This document shows positions 1 through 7,535 of a DNA stretch of 18,675 nucleotides, in pieces. Where the stretch lies: the NCBI GenBank assembly GCA_945905915.1, contig CAMDQL010000031.1:1-18675 (forward strand), in the 5' to 3' direction. Position numbers and translations under genes: made by a program. Within the stretch, counting starts at the first letter, position 1. Each line of letters begins with the position of its first letter. Source of the stretch: Flavobacterium psychrophilum (GTDB lineage Bacteria; Bacteroidota; Bacteroidia; Flavobacteriales; Flavobacteriaceae). Under the pieces are notes generated by a model that ran no database searches, had not been told where the DNA came from, and was given only the letters and a program-made list of their open reading frames with translations.

Positions 1-1
1 C

Positions 2-1024
2 TACCAAGTGGGGCGCACGGGAGCCATTACACCCGTAGCGAATTTAGAACCTGTGCAATTGGCTGGAACCATTGTAAAACGAGCTTCTTTGCATAATGCG
101 GACCAAATCGAAAAGTTAGACATTCGAATTGGCGATACCGTTTTTGTTGAAAAAGGAGGCGAAATTATTCCGAAAATTATTGCAGTTGCTCAACGAGGAA
201 ATCAATCTGAGCCAACGAAATATATTACTCATTGTCCAGAATGTCAAACAGAATTAGTTAGAACTGAAGGCGAAGCGAATCATTTTTGTCCAAATTTTTA
301 TGGTTGTCCGCCACAAATCATTGGAAGGATTCAACATTTTATTTCGCGTAAAGCCATGGATATCGATGGTTTAGGAGGAGAAACTGTGGCGTTATTATTT
401 AGTGCAGGTTTAGTAACTAATTATGCTGATTTATACGAATTAAAAAAAGAGCAAATTATTCCGTTAGAACGAATGGCAGAAAAGTCAGCTGACAATTTAA
501 TTCAAGGTATCGAAAAATCAAAGAGTATTCCCTTTGAACGCGTTTTGTATGCACTGGGAATTCGATATGTGGGTGAAACAGTGGCTAAAAAATTGGCGAA
601 GCATTATAAATCAATAGATGCTATTTCTCAAGCAAGTATGATGGATTTGATTTTGGTGGATGAAATTGGCGATAAAATAGCGCAAAGTGTGATTCAATTT
701 TTTGACAATCAAGAAAACAGATTAATTATTGAACGAATGAAACAATTTGGCGTTCAATTAGAATCAGATGCTGAGTCAGTATTGCTTTCCGAAAAATTAA
801 AAGGTAAAACTTTTGTGGTTTCAGGTGTTTTTGAGTTGTATTCTAGAGACGAACTTAAAAAAGCTATTGAAGATAACGGTGGAAAAGTAGGTAGTTCTAT
901 TTCTGCTAAAACCGATTTTGTGATTGCAGGTGATAACATGGGACCGGCAAAATTAGAAAAAGCCAACCAACTAAAAATTGCAATTATTTCAGAGTTTGAT
1001 TTTCAGCAGATGACACTAGAATAA
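2..1024 (+). CDS. ligA: NAD-dependent DNA ligase LigA, 5'-truncated by window edge
   Basis: This is the C-terminal part of the NAD+-dependent DNA ligase, which seals nicks in replication and repair. The reading frame is open from base 2 and reads YQVGRTGAITPVANLEPV, a signature of the LigA OB-fold, so the apparent GTG start at base 8 is internal. The adenylation domain with the catalytic lysine lies outside the window. In order follow the OB-fold, a four-cysteine zinc finger (Cys codons from about 233 to 307, CPEC then CPNFYGC), helix-hairpin-helix repeats (about 350-770) and a C-terminal BRCT domain (about 795-1020, containing GKTFVVSGVF). It ends at TAA 1022-1024, only 14 bp from the convergent stop of the metallophosphatase, and no hairpin terminator is visible between them. 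Nothing looks broken. Identity is close to certain. Confidence 0.97.
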   Translation, partial: YQVGRTGAITPVANLEPVQLAGTIVKRASLHNADQIEKLDIRIGDTVFVEKGGEIIPKIIAVAQRGNQSEPTKYITHCPECQTELVRTEGEANHFCPNFYGCPPQIIGRIQHFISRKAMDIDGLGGETVALLFSAGLVTNYADLYELKKEQIIPLERMAEKSADNLIQGIEKSKSIPFERVLYALGIRYVGETVAKKLAKHYKSIDAISQASMMDLILVDEIGDKIAQSVIQFFDNQENRLIIERMKQFGVQLESDAESVLLSEKLKGKTFVVSGVFELYSRDELKKAIEDNGGKVGSSISAKTDFVIAGDNMGPAKLEKANQLKIAIISEFDFQQMTLE

Positions 1025-1038
1025 TTAGGATCAGTTTG

Positions 1039-1953
1039 CTATACAATTATTGATTTTCCATTACTGGTTACAGTAGCATCATTTGAAAAGTAGAAATCAA
1101 TCCGACCTAAATTTATACCATGACATCCTACTTGATTGATAATGACTTCTTTGCCATCACTATTTTTTTCAATCACTGGTTTATTAAGAAATGTGTGCGT
1201 ATGTCCTCCAATAATTAAATCAATGTCTTTAGTTTTTTTTGCTAATACGATATCTGAAATTTTATTCGGTTCGTTTTTATAGGAATACCCTAAATGAGAA
1301 AGGCAAATTACTAAATCGCATTTTTCCTTGTGTTTTAGAATTCTTGTCATGTCTTGTGCAATTTCAATTGGATCTAGATAAACCGTTTCTTTGTATGCTT
1401 TTTTGTCTACAAGTCCTTCAAGTTCGATGCCTAAACCAAAAACTCCAATTTTAATTCCTCCTTTATTGAAAATTTTAAAAGGTTTAACATGTTCGTTTAA
1501 AATGGTATTCTTAAAATCATAATTTGCCGACACAAACTCAAATTTGGCATGAGGTAATTGCGCATAAAACCCATCAATTCCATTATCAAAATCATGATTT
1601 CCCATAGTTGCTGCATCATAGTGCATCATGCTCATCAATTTAAATTCTAATTCGCCACCATAATAGTTAAAATAGGGCGTTCCTTGAAAAATATCACCTG
1701 CATCAAGCAGCAATACATTTTCCTCTTCCATACGAATACTTTCAATTAAAGCAGCTCTTCTTGCAACTCCTCCCATATTTGGATTTCTTGGATGGTCAGC
1801 AGGAAATGGATCAATATAGCTATGCACATCATTAGTATGCAGAATGGTTATTTTTTTGTCATCAAACGTTGTAAAACTACTTAAACCGATATTTGCTAAT
1901 CCTAATAATGCAGAACTAGCAGCTGTTTTTTGGATAAAATCTCTTCTTTTCAT
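1039..1953 (-). CDS. Tat-exported 5'-nucleotidase-type metallophosphatase (catalytic half)
   Basis: Predicted periplasmic phosphohydrolase with the dinuclear-metal domain of the UshA/CD73 family, 304 aa. The N-terminus starts MKRRDFIQK followed by a hydrophobic stretch (about residues 11-28), which fits a twin-arginine signal. All metal and catalytic motifs are visible: Asp42-x-His44 (TNDVHS), Asp84 and Asp87 (DAGDIFQG), GNHDFDNG with Asn119-His120, His220 (SHLG) and GGHTHTF with His251 and His253. The substrate-binding C-terminal domain of full-length UshA is absent. It is encoded instead by the gene just upstream on the same strand, 13 nt away. The pair therefore looks like one enzyme divided into two polypeptides. 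Substrate is unproven: nucleotides or UDP-sugars by family, though other phosphoesters are possible. It ends with TAG at 1041-1039. Confidence 0.9.
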   Translation of the reverse strand: MKRRDFIQKTAASSALLGLANIGLSSFTTFDDKKITILHTNDVHSYIDPFPADHPRNPNMGGVARRAALIESIRMEEENVLLLDAGDIFQGTPYFNYYGGELEFKLMSMMHYDAATMGNHDFDNGIDGFYAQLPHAKFEFVSANYDFKNTILNEHVKPFKIFNKGGIKIGVFGLGIELEGLVDKKAYKETVYLDPIEIAQDMTRILKHKEKCDLVICLSHLGYSYKNEPNKISDIVLAKKTKDIDLIIGGHTHTFLNKPVIEKNSDGKEVIINQVGCHGINLGRIDFYFSNDATVTSNGKSIIV

Positions 1954-1966
1954 TTGATAGGTTTTA

Positions 1967-2752
1967 TTACTCGATAATAATTTTTTCGTCTTTTATAACG
2001 GGAATAGTATCCACTTTTTTAAAATAATCAATAAGTATGTTTCTAATCTTGTAATCTAAATCATATTTTTCTGTGCTTTCTTTGAAAAAAGTCATATTAT
2101 CTCCACCATTTGACAAATAATCGGAGGTAGCAACATAATAAATTTTTTCGTCATCAATAGGTTTTCCGTTTATGACAATACGTTTTACGGTTAAATTATT
2201 TTTATCAACAAAAAATTGAATATTGTACAAAGGATGTGGTTTTTTCTCGGCTAAAAGGTAGGTTCCCATTTCTTTGATTTGGGCGCCTTTAAGAGCAACA
2301 ACATATAAACTATTTTCAAATGGCATTACTTCATATGCAGTTCTGGAAGTTACATTTCCTTGCGGAATGATGGATCGAATACCACCACTATTTAAAAGAC
2401 AAAAATCAATTGATTTATGTTCTCTTTTTTCAAATACAGGATTTCCAAGTTCAAAGACTATGGTTGCTAAAAGATTTCCAATTGTAGTTTGCCATTTGCC
2501 AATACTCTTGTCTAAGGTTTCAGGACAATAAGCCAAAACACTGTCTAATTCCTTTGTTATGTTTGCTCTGAAAGGAGCAATATAAGCTTCTATTTCTTTG
2601 TTTTCTCCTTTTTCCGAGGTAACGCTTATTTTTTTACCTTCAACTTTATAATTATAATACTTATTAGTTTTACAAGAAAAAAGGCTGCAAAATGTTAATA
2701 ATATAACAAAATAGCGAAAAATTAGTATATTCTTTTTTACATTTACCATCAT
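1967..2752 (-). CDS. Lipoprotein with 5'-nucleotidase C-terminal domain (substrate-binding half)
   Basis: A 261-aa protein with a hydrophobic N-terminus and lipobox LFSC (Cys27), so a predicted lipoprotein. The mature part matches the 5'-nucleotidase C-terminal (substrate-binding) domain: NSGGIRSIIPQG, a following YEVMPFENSLYVV segment, and YYVATSDYLSNGGDNMTFF near the end, which in UshA-type enzymes contributes the stacking pocket for the base. It lacks the metallophosphatase domain, which is supplied by the downstream gene in the same transcript (1953-1039). Gene order is therefore C-terminal half first, catalytic half second, opposite to the domain order in fused UshA. Start is one of two consecutive ATGs (2752 or 2749). 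It is divergent from the DUF6913 gene with 45 bp between them, and I see no TAnnTTTG box on the minus strand there. Confidence 0.88.
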   Translation of the reverse strand: MMVNVKKNILIFRYFVILLTFCSLFSCKTNKYYNYKVEGKKISVTSEKGENKEIEAYIAPFRANITKELDSVLAYCPETLDKSIGKWQTTIGNLLATIVFELGNPVFEKREHKSIDFCLLNSGGIRSIIPQGNVTSRTAYEVMPFENSLYVVALKGAQIKEMGTYLLAEKKPHPLYNIQFFVDKNNLTVKRIVINGKPIDDEKIYYVATSDYLSNGGDNMTFFKESTEKYDLDYKIRNILIDYFKKVDTIPVIKDEKIIIE

Positions 2753-2770
2753 ATTAAACGACTTAATTTA

Positions 2771-2778
2771 TAATTTTG
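2771..2778 (+). promoter_or_regulatory. Candidate -7 box upstream of DUF6913-dapA
   Basis: TAATTTTG matches the Bacteroidota -7 consensus TAnnTTTG and ends 19 nt before the ATG at 2798. No TTTG is present at the -33 position, so this is a half-match only. It would give a leader of about 10-15 nt. Confidence 0.4.
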
Positions 2779-2797
2779 TCTGAGAGGTAAAAATACT

Positions 2798-3316
2798 ATG
2801 TTTTATAAGATAATAAAGAATTTTTTTCTTAAAAAAAATGTAACTAAAAGGTTATTAAAAGAAAAGAACCAATTAGTGCAACAAAAAATAACAACCGTTG
2901 GACTTCTTGTTGATGAGACTTATTTTTCAAATACGGAAGGATTAGTGGAGCAACTTATTTCGCAAGGAATAGAAAAAGATAAAATTACAGTTTTGATTTT
3001 TAAAGATAAAATTAAGTCAAAAGAACTTATAGCTAGCCCATTTTTATCTTTAAAAAACATTTCATTTGCTGGTGAAATTGACAAAACAGAAGTTATCAAT
3101 TTTTTGGACACGCCTTTTGATATATTGATTAATTATTATGATGTTAATAAATATGCTTTGCTACTATTATCCATTAAATCAAAAGCAAATTTTAAAGTAG
3201 GTTTTGACACTGTTGATAAAAGAGTAAACCATTTTATTATAAAAACGTTAGTTGATGAATATGAAATGTTTACTTTAGAATTATTCAAATATTTAAAAAT
3301 TTTAAACAAAATATAA
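2798..3316 (+). CDS. DUF6913 family protein of unknown function
   Basis: A 172-aa protein that I recognise as the uncharacterised DUF6913 family, found mainly in Flavobacteriia. The function is not known to me. It has a basic N-terminus ([16 protein letters not shown]), no signal peptide and no convincing membrane segment, so it is probably cytoplasmic. The middle (residues about 32-110) reads as alternating beta strands and helices ([16 protein letters not shown]), suggesting a Rossmann-like alpha/beta fold. A segment [18 protein letters not shown] is followed by [14 protein letters not shown], the most distinctive part. It is separated from dapA by a single base, so the two are surely cotranscribed and may be translationally coupled. 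A role linked to the diaminopimelate pathway or cell wall is only a guess from that linkage. Confidence 0.78.
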   Translation: MFYKIIKNFFLKKNVTKRLLKEKNQLVQQKITTVGLLVDETYFSNTEGLVEQLISQGIEKDKITVLIFKDKIKSKELIASPFLSLKNISFAGEIDKTEVINFLDTPFDILINYYDVNKYALLLLSIKSKANFKVGFDTVDKRVNHFIIKTLVDEYEMFTLELFKYLKILNKI

Positions 3317-3317
3317 A

Positions 3318-4196
3318 ATGCAATCATTTATTGGTACAGGTGTTGCACTAGTTACGCCTTTTAAAAAAGATTTTTCGGTTGATGTAGAAGCATTAACTAG
3401 AATTGTAAACTATGTTATTGACGGCGGAGTTGAATATTTAGTGGTACTTGGTACTACGGCAGAAACAGCAACCCTTTCGAGCGAAGAAAAAGAATTAGTA
3501 ATTAATACAATTATAACTGCAAATTCAGGTAGGTTACCATTGGTATTAGGTGTAGGAGGTAATAATACGATGAAAGTAGTTGAAGAATTAAAATCAAGAG
3601 ATTTTTCTAATTTTTCAGCAATTTTATCGGTGTCTCCGTATTACAACAAGCCTACTCAAGAAGGAATTTACCAACATTTTAAAGCGGTTTCAGAGGCCTC
3701 TCCTCTTCCCGTAATTGTCTATAATGTACCCGGAAGAACGGCAAGTAATATGTTGCCATCTACGGTAATTCGATTAGCAAATGATTTCAAAAATATTATT
3801 GGTATTAAAGAAGCCGCTGGAGATATTGTCCAAGCAATGAAATTAATTCAAAACAAACCGGAAGGATTTTTAGTAATTTCGGGAGATGATATGATTACGT
3901 TACCGATGGTTTTAGCAGGTGGAGCAGGAGTTATTTCGGTAATTGGTGAAGGTTTTCCTAAAGAATTTTCAGAAATGGTGCGCTTAGGATTACAAAGAAA
4001 AGTAGATGAAGCCTATAAATTGCATTATTTACTAGCCGATAGTATTGATATGATTTTTGAACAAGGCAATCCTGGAGGAATTAAAGAAGTCTTTAAAGCA
4101 TTGGGTTTATCGGAAAATACACTTCGATTACCTCTTGTAAATGTCAATGATGACTTAGCAACAAGATTGCATAATTTTACAAAAAAGGTACAATAA
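3318..4196 (+). CDS. dapA: 4-hydroxy-tetrahydrodipicolinate synthase
   Basis: Condenses pyruvate with aspartate semialdehyde, the first committed step to diaminopimelate and lysine. The 292-aa length is normal for the family. Visible are the pyruvate-loop threonines in GTTAETATL (Thr46/Thr47), the SPYYNKP motif with Tyr108 from the catalytic triad, YNVPGRT with Tyr135 and Arg140 (carboxylate binding), and the Schiff-base lysine Lys164 in GIKEAAGD. The usual GTTGE is GTTAE here, a mild change. A C-terminal [14 protein letters not shown] segment is also typical. It follows DUF6913 after one base. The downstream gap of 67 bp carries a promoter for bamD but no clear terminator. Confidence 0.97.
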   Translation: MQSFIGTGVALVTPFKKDFSVDVEALTRIVNYVIDGGVEYLVVLGTTAETATLSSEEKELVINTIITANSGRLPLVLGVGGNNTMKVVEELKSRDFSNFSAILSVSPYYNKPTQEGIYQHFKAVSEASPLPVIVYNVPGRTASNMLPSTVIRLANDFKNIIGIKEAAGDIVQAMKLIQNKPEGFLVISGDDMITLPMVLAGGAGVISVIGEGFPKEFSEMVRLGLQRKVDEAYKLHYLLADSIDMIFEQGNPGGIKEVFKALGLSENTLRLPLVNVNDDLATRLHNFTKKVQ

Positions 4197-4228
4197 AAAA
4201 AAGATTTTTATAGTAAGTAAATAATATC

Positions 4229-4236
4229 TAAATTTG
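4229..4236 (+). promoter_or_regulatory. Candidate -7 box for the bamD-recN operon
   Basis: TAAATTTG matches TAnnTTTG exactly. The -33 position (4206-4209) is TTTT rather than TTTG. Initiation about 7 nt downstream would give a leader of about 20 nt to ATG 4264 or about 50 nt to ATG 4294. Confidence 0.5.
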
Positions 4237-4263
4237 CAGTTGCTTTTTTAGGTATCAATAGTA

Positions 4264-5088
4264 ATGATATTTTCAAAGTTAAAAATAAAAAAAATGATTA
4301 AAATTTTTAGTTTCTTCCTAACCCTCGTACTTTTTGCTTCATGCAGTCAGTATCAAAAAGCACTTAAGTCTGATGATGTGGCTGTAAAAACAGAAGCAGC
4401 AAATAAAATGTTTGAAGGCGGAAAATATTTAAAAGCCATCCGTTTGTATGAACAAGTTGCGCCTGCTTATAAAGGAAAACCTCAGGCAGAACGTTTGTTT
4501 TACATGTATTCAAAATCATTATATAATACCAAACAATATTATTTAGCGGGTTACCAATTTGAAAATTTTGCCGCCAGTTATCCTAAAAGTGAAAAAAGAG
4601 AAGAGGCTTCATTTTTAGCTTCAGAATGTTTTTATAAGCTTTCACCAGTTTACAGTTTAGACCAAACCGATACTGATAAAGCATTAGAAAAAGTACAAAA
4701 ATTTATTGATACTTATCCAAATTCTGAATACATGCCAAAAGCAAATGAATATGTAAAGGAATTAAGAGAAAAACTAGAAAAGAAGGCATTTGAAATAGCT
4801 AAACAATACAATAGTATTTCAGATTTTAAAGCCGCTTTAAAAGCTTTTGATAATTTTATTACTGATTTTCCTGGAACACCTTACAAAGAGCAGGCTTTGT
4901 TTTATAGATTAGATTCTGCATATAAATTAGCAATTAATAGTATTGAATCAAAAAAACAAGAACGTTTAGCTTATGCTAAAACAACCTATGCTAATTTAAT
5001 AAAATTCAAATCGGATACAGCTTACAAAGAGGATGCTGACAAAATGTTTGCAACAATTGAACAAGAATTACAACAATTTTCTAAATAA
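4264..5088 (+). CDS. bamD: Outer-membrane assembly lipoprotein BamD
   Basis: Lipoprotein subunit of the BAM complex, which folds beta-barrel proteins into the outer membrane. The protein has a hydrophobic leader ending in lipobox LFASC, then TPR-like helical repeats through the mature part (for example KYLKAIRLYEQVAPAYKG, YYLAGYQFENFAASYPKSE, EKVQKFIDTYPNSEY, DFKAALKAFDNFITDFPGT), which is the BamD/YfiO architecture. Length 274 aa is normal. Start choice is uncertain: ATG 4264 gives ten extra residues, while ATG 4294 (MIKIFSFFL) gives a more standard lipoprotein signal and is preceded by an A-rich stretch like other starts in this window. It heads a tightly spaced block with the omega-like gene, coaBC, DUF4835 and recN. 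Confidence 0.93.
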   Translation: MIFSKLKIKKMIKIFSFFLTLVLFASCSQYQKALKSDDVAVKTEAANKMFEGGKYLKAIRLYEQVAPAYKGKPQAERLFYMYSKSLYNTKQYYLAGYQFENFAASYPKSEKREEASFLASECFYKLSPVYSLDQTDTDKALEKVQKFIDTYPNSEYMPKANEYVKELREKLEKKAFEIAKQYNSISDFKAALKAFDNFITDFPGTPYKEQALFYRLDSAYKLAINSIESKKQERLAYAKTTYANLIKFKSDTAYKEDADKMFATIEQELQQFSK

Positions 5089-5094
5089 AAAATC

Positions 5095-5409
5095 ATGGAT
5101 TTAAAGAAAACAAGTGCTCCAGTAAATACGATAACTTATAACAAAAGTAAGTTAGAAGAGCCTACTGGAAATATTTATGAAGCGATTACTATTATGTCAA
5201 AAAGAGCCAATCAAATTAATACCGAAATTAAAAAGGAATTAATTGAAAAATTGGAAGAATTTGCTACTTACAACGATAGTTTAGAAGAAGTTTTTGAAAA
5301 CAAAGAACAAATTGAGGTTTCAAAATTCTATGAAAAATTACCAAAACCTCATGCATTGGCAGTTCAAGAGTGGGAAGAAGGTAAAATCTACTACAGAGAT
5401 TCAAAATAA
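5095..5409 (+). CDS. rpoZ: RNA polymerase omega-like (Rpb6/RpoZ family) subunit
   Basis: A 104-aa protein of the Bacteroidota omega family. The core resembles omega/Rpb6: GNIYEAITIMSKRANQIN corresponds to the region in E. coli omega with the AKRARQ motif, which contacts the beta-prime subunit. The protein is longer and more acidic than E. coli omega, with a charged helix (IKKELIEKLEEF) and a C-terminal tail KPHALAVQEWEEGKIYYRDSK that is characteristic of this group. It lies 6 nt after bamD and 6 nt before coaBC. In many bacteria omega also lies close to coaBC/dfp, which supports the call. Divergence from classical RpoZ means an independent function cannot be excluded from sequence alone. Confidence 0.82.
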   Translation: MDLKKTSAPVNTITYNKSKLEEPTGNIYEAITIMSKRANQINTEIKKELIEKLEEFATYNDSLEEVFENKEQIEVSKFYEKLPKPHALAVQEWEEGKIYYRDSK

Positions 5410-5415
5410 CTAAAT

Positions 5416-6627
5416 ATGTCTGTTTTAAGCGGTAAAAAAATCTTGCTAGGTATATCTGGTGGTATAGCTGCTTATAAAACAGCCGATTTGGTTAGATTAT
5501 TCATAAAAGCAGGCGCACAAGTACAAGTTGTAATGTCGCCTGCTTCTTTGCATTTTATTACGCCACTTACTTTATCAACCCTTTCAAAAAATCCCGTATT
5601 TTCTACTTTTTATAACGAAGAAGAGGGAAAGGGCGAATGGAATAATCATGTTGAATTAGGACTTTGGGCAGATCTTATGATTATTGCACCTGCTACGGCA
5701 AATACACTTTCTAAAATGGCTAATGGTAATTGTGATAATTTACTAATTGCAACCTATTTATCTGCAAAATGTCCAGTATATTTTGCTCCAGCAATGGATT
5801 TAGATATGTATAAACATCCTTCAACAATAGATAGTTTTCAAAAGTTATCTTCTTTTGGGAATATTATAATTCCTGCCGAAAACGGGGAATTAGCCAGTGG
5901 ATTAACAGGTGAAGGAAGAATGGCAGAACCAGTAACTATTGTTTCTTTTATTGAAAATGATTTATTAGACAAATTACCATTAAAAGGAAAAAAAATAATG
6001 GTAACCGCAGGTCCTACTTATGAAGCCATAGATCCTGTGCGTTTTATTGGTAATCATTCTTCAGGAAAAATGGGGTTTGATATTGCACTTCAAGCCGCAA
6101 AAATGGGAGCAGAAGTTACTTTAATTTCAGGGCCAACACATTTAGAACTTTCAAATTCTCAAATTAAATTAATTCGAGTTACTTCAGCTAAGGAGATGTA
6201 TAATGCTTGTTTTCAGTATTATAATGTTATGGATGTTGTAATTGCAGCAGCAGCCGTGGCCGATTATCGTCCAAAAAATGCAGCACTTCAAAAAATAAAA
6301 AAGACTGAAACTACGTTATCTATTACATTAGAAAAAACGCAAGATATTTTAGCTTCTCTAGGAGAACAAAAACAAAAACAATTTTTAATTGGATTTGCAC
6401 TCGAGACCGAAAATGAAATTGAAAATGCTAAGTTGAAAATTCAGAAAAAAAACTTAGATTTGATTGTTTTAAATTCGTTGAATGATAAAGGAGCAGGATT
6501 TGGTCAACCTACAAACAAAGTCACTTTTATTGATCGAGATTTTACTGTAGAACCAATGGATTTAAAATCTAAAGAAGCCGTTGCTTTTGATATTATAAAT
6601 AAAATCATTAAACATTATGAAGCGTAA
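5416..6627 (+). CDS. coaBC: Bifunctional phosphopantothenoylcysteine decarboxylase / phosphopantothenate-cysteine ligase
   Basis: Two consecutive steps of coenzyme A synthesis: CoaB couples 4'-phosphopantothenate to cysteine and CoaC, an FMN flavoprotein, decarboxylates the product. Residues 1-185 are the flavoprotein half: GISGGIAAYKT, the active-site His78 in NNHVELG, and APATANTLSKMANG. Residues about 190-403 are the ligase half: VTAGPTYEAIDPVRFIGNHSSGKMG with Asn213, then AAAVADYRP and a KIKK lysine cluster. Two canonical decarboxylase positions differ: the PxMN asparagine is Asp128 (PAMDLDMY) and the redox cysteine of ACGxxGxGRM is Ser161 (ASGLTGEGRM). I believe relatives share this, so it is probably a lineage variant and not decay. 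The last 11 bases overlap the DUF4835 start. Confidence 0.95.
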   Translation: MSVLSGKKILLGISGGIAAYKTADLVRLFIKAGAQVQVVMSPASLHFITPLTLSTLSKNPVFSTFYNEEEGKGEWNNHVELGLWADLMIIAPATANTLSKMANGNCDNLLIATYLSAKCPVYFAPAMDLDMYKHPSTIDSFQKLSSFGNIIIPAENGELASGLTGEGRMAEPVTIVSFIENDLLDKLPLKGKKIMVTAGPTYEAIDPVRFIGNHSSGKMGFDIALQAAKMGAEVTLISGPTHLELSNSQIKLIRVTSAKEMYNACFQYYNVMDVVIAAAAVADYRPKNAALQKIKKTETTLSITLEKTQDILASLGEQKQKQFLIGFALETENEIENAKLKIQKKNLDLIVLNSLNDKGAGFGQPTNKVTFIDRDFTVEPMDLKSKEAVAFDIINKIIKHYEA

Positions 6628-7507
6628 TTTACTAGTCATTTTTACATTGTTTTTTTCGCAATTTTTCGTAGCACAAGAGCTAAATGCTTCAGTATCGGTG
6701 AACTATCAGCAGGTGAATAATGGTAATCCTCAATTGTTTAAAAACCTTGAAAAGCAAGTTACGGAGTTTTTAAATAACACAAAATGGACCGAAAGAGAAA
6801 TACTTGATATTGAAAAAATAGAGTGTAATTTTTTCATCAATATTTCAAAATATGGTTCAAATGATTTTGAAGCAACTTTACAAGTACAATCTTCAAGACC
6901 AATATATAACAGTACTTTTTCAACACCTATTTTAAATATTAACGATAAAAATTTTTCGTTTAGATTCATAGAATTTGAAACGATGGTTTATGATCAAAAC
7001 AGTTTTAACTCAAATCTTGTTTCTGTATTAGCTTTTTATTCTAATTTGATTATTGGTTTAGATCAAGATTCTTTTGCTTTAAATGGTGGAACTAAATATT
7101 TAGAAATTGCTTCAAATATTGTTAATGTTGCTCAAACTAGTGGTTATAAAGGTTGGAGTCAGTCTGAAGGAAATAATAACAATAGAAATTTTTTAATTTC
7201 AGATCTATTATCAAATACATTTTCTCCTTTCAGATCCACAATGTATGAATATCAAAGGTTAGGATTAGATCTTATGCAAGAAGATTTACTTAAAGGTAAA
7301 GAAGGTGTTGCAAAATCAATTCAAACACTATTAGAAATTCAAAAAGTACGTCCTAATTCATTAATAATGAGAACTTTTTTTGATGCTAAAGGCGATGAAA
7401 TTGTTTCTGTTTTTTCGGACGGACCAAAAATAGATGTTACAAAATTAGTAGAAACTTTAAATAGAATTTCTCCATTAAACTCTCAAAAGTGGAATAAAAT
7501 TAGATAA
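6617..7507 (+). CDS. DUF4835 family exported protein, function unknown
   Basis: A 296-aa protein with a Sec signal peptide (MKRNLLVIFTLFFSQFFVAQ, cleavage probably after VAQ) and no further membrane segment, so periplasmic or outer-membrane associated. I recognise DUF4835, a Bacteroidota family of unknown function. The conserved parts visible are a strand-rich N-terminal half with FEATLQVQSSRPIYNSTF and FRFIEFETMVYDQNSF, a central YSNLIIGLDQDSFALNGG segment, and an aromatic region around GYKGWSQSEG. The ATG lies inside the 3' end of coaBC (overlap 6617-6627), which implies translational coupling. Its fixed place between coaBC and recN in a bamD-led operon hints at envelope biogenesis, but that is inference from position only. 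Confidence 0.85.
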   Translation: MKRNLLVIFTLFFSQFFVAQELNASVSVNYQQVNNGNPQLFKNLEKQVTEFLNNTKWTEREILDIEKIECNFFINISKYGSNDFEATLQVQSSRPIYNSTFSTPILNINDKNFSFRFIEFETMVYDQNSFNSNLVSVLAFYSNLIIGLDQDSFALNGGTKYLEIASNIVNVAQTSGYKGWSQSEGNNNNRNFLISDLLSNTFSPFRSTMYEYQRLGLDLMQEDLLKGKEGVAKSIQTLLEIQKVRPNSLIMRTFFDAKGDEIVSVFSDGPKIDVTKLVETLNRISPLNSQKWNKIR

Positions 7508-7535
7508 TACATTTATCAAATTGTAATTAATACCT

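Noticed and set aside
754..966. Minus-strand ORF inside ligA
   Set aside because: Antisense shadow of the BRCT and HhH coding region, with no family resemblance and no start context.
1239..2531. Plus-strand ORFs opposite the two nucleotidase genes
   Set aside because: They lie antisense to well-supported catalytic motifs and show no domain features of their own.
2920..3327. Two minus-strand ORFs opposite DUF6913
   Set aside because: Low-complexity shadows in AT-rich sequence; the plus-strand gene has clear family identity and spacing to dapA.
5896..5898. Ser161 in CoaBC as evidence of a dead decarboxylase
   Set aside because: All other motifs are intact and coaBC is essential; a lineage variant is more likely than inactivation.
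6730..6969. Minus-strand ORF inside DUF4835
   Set aside because: Shadow ORF with no signal, motif or promoter.
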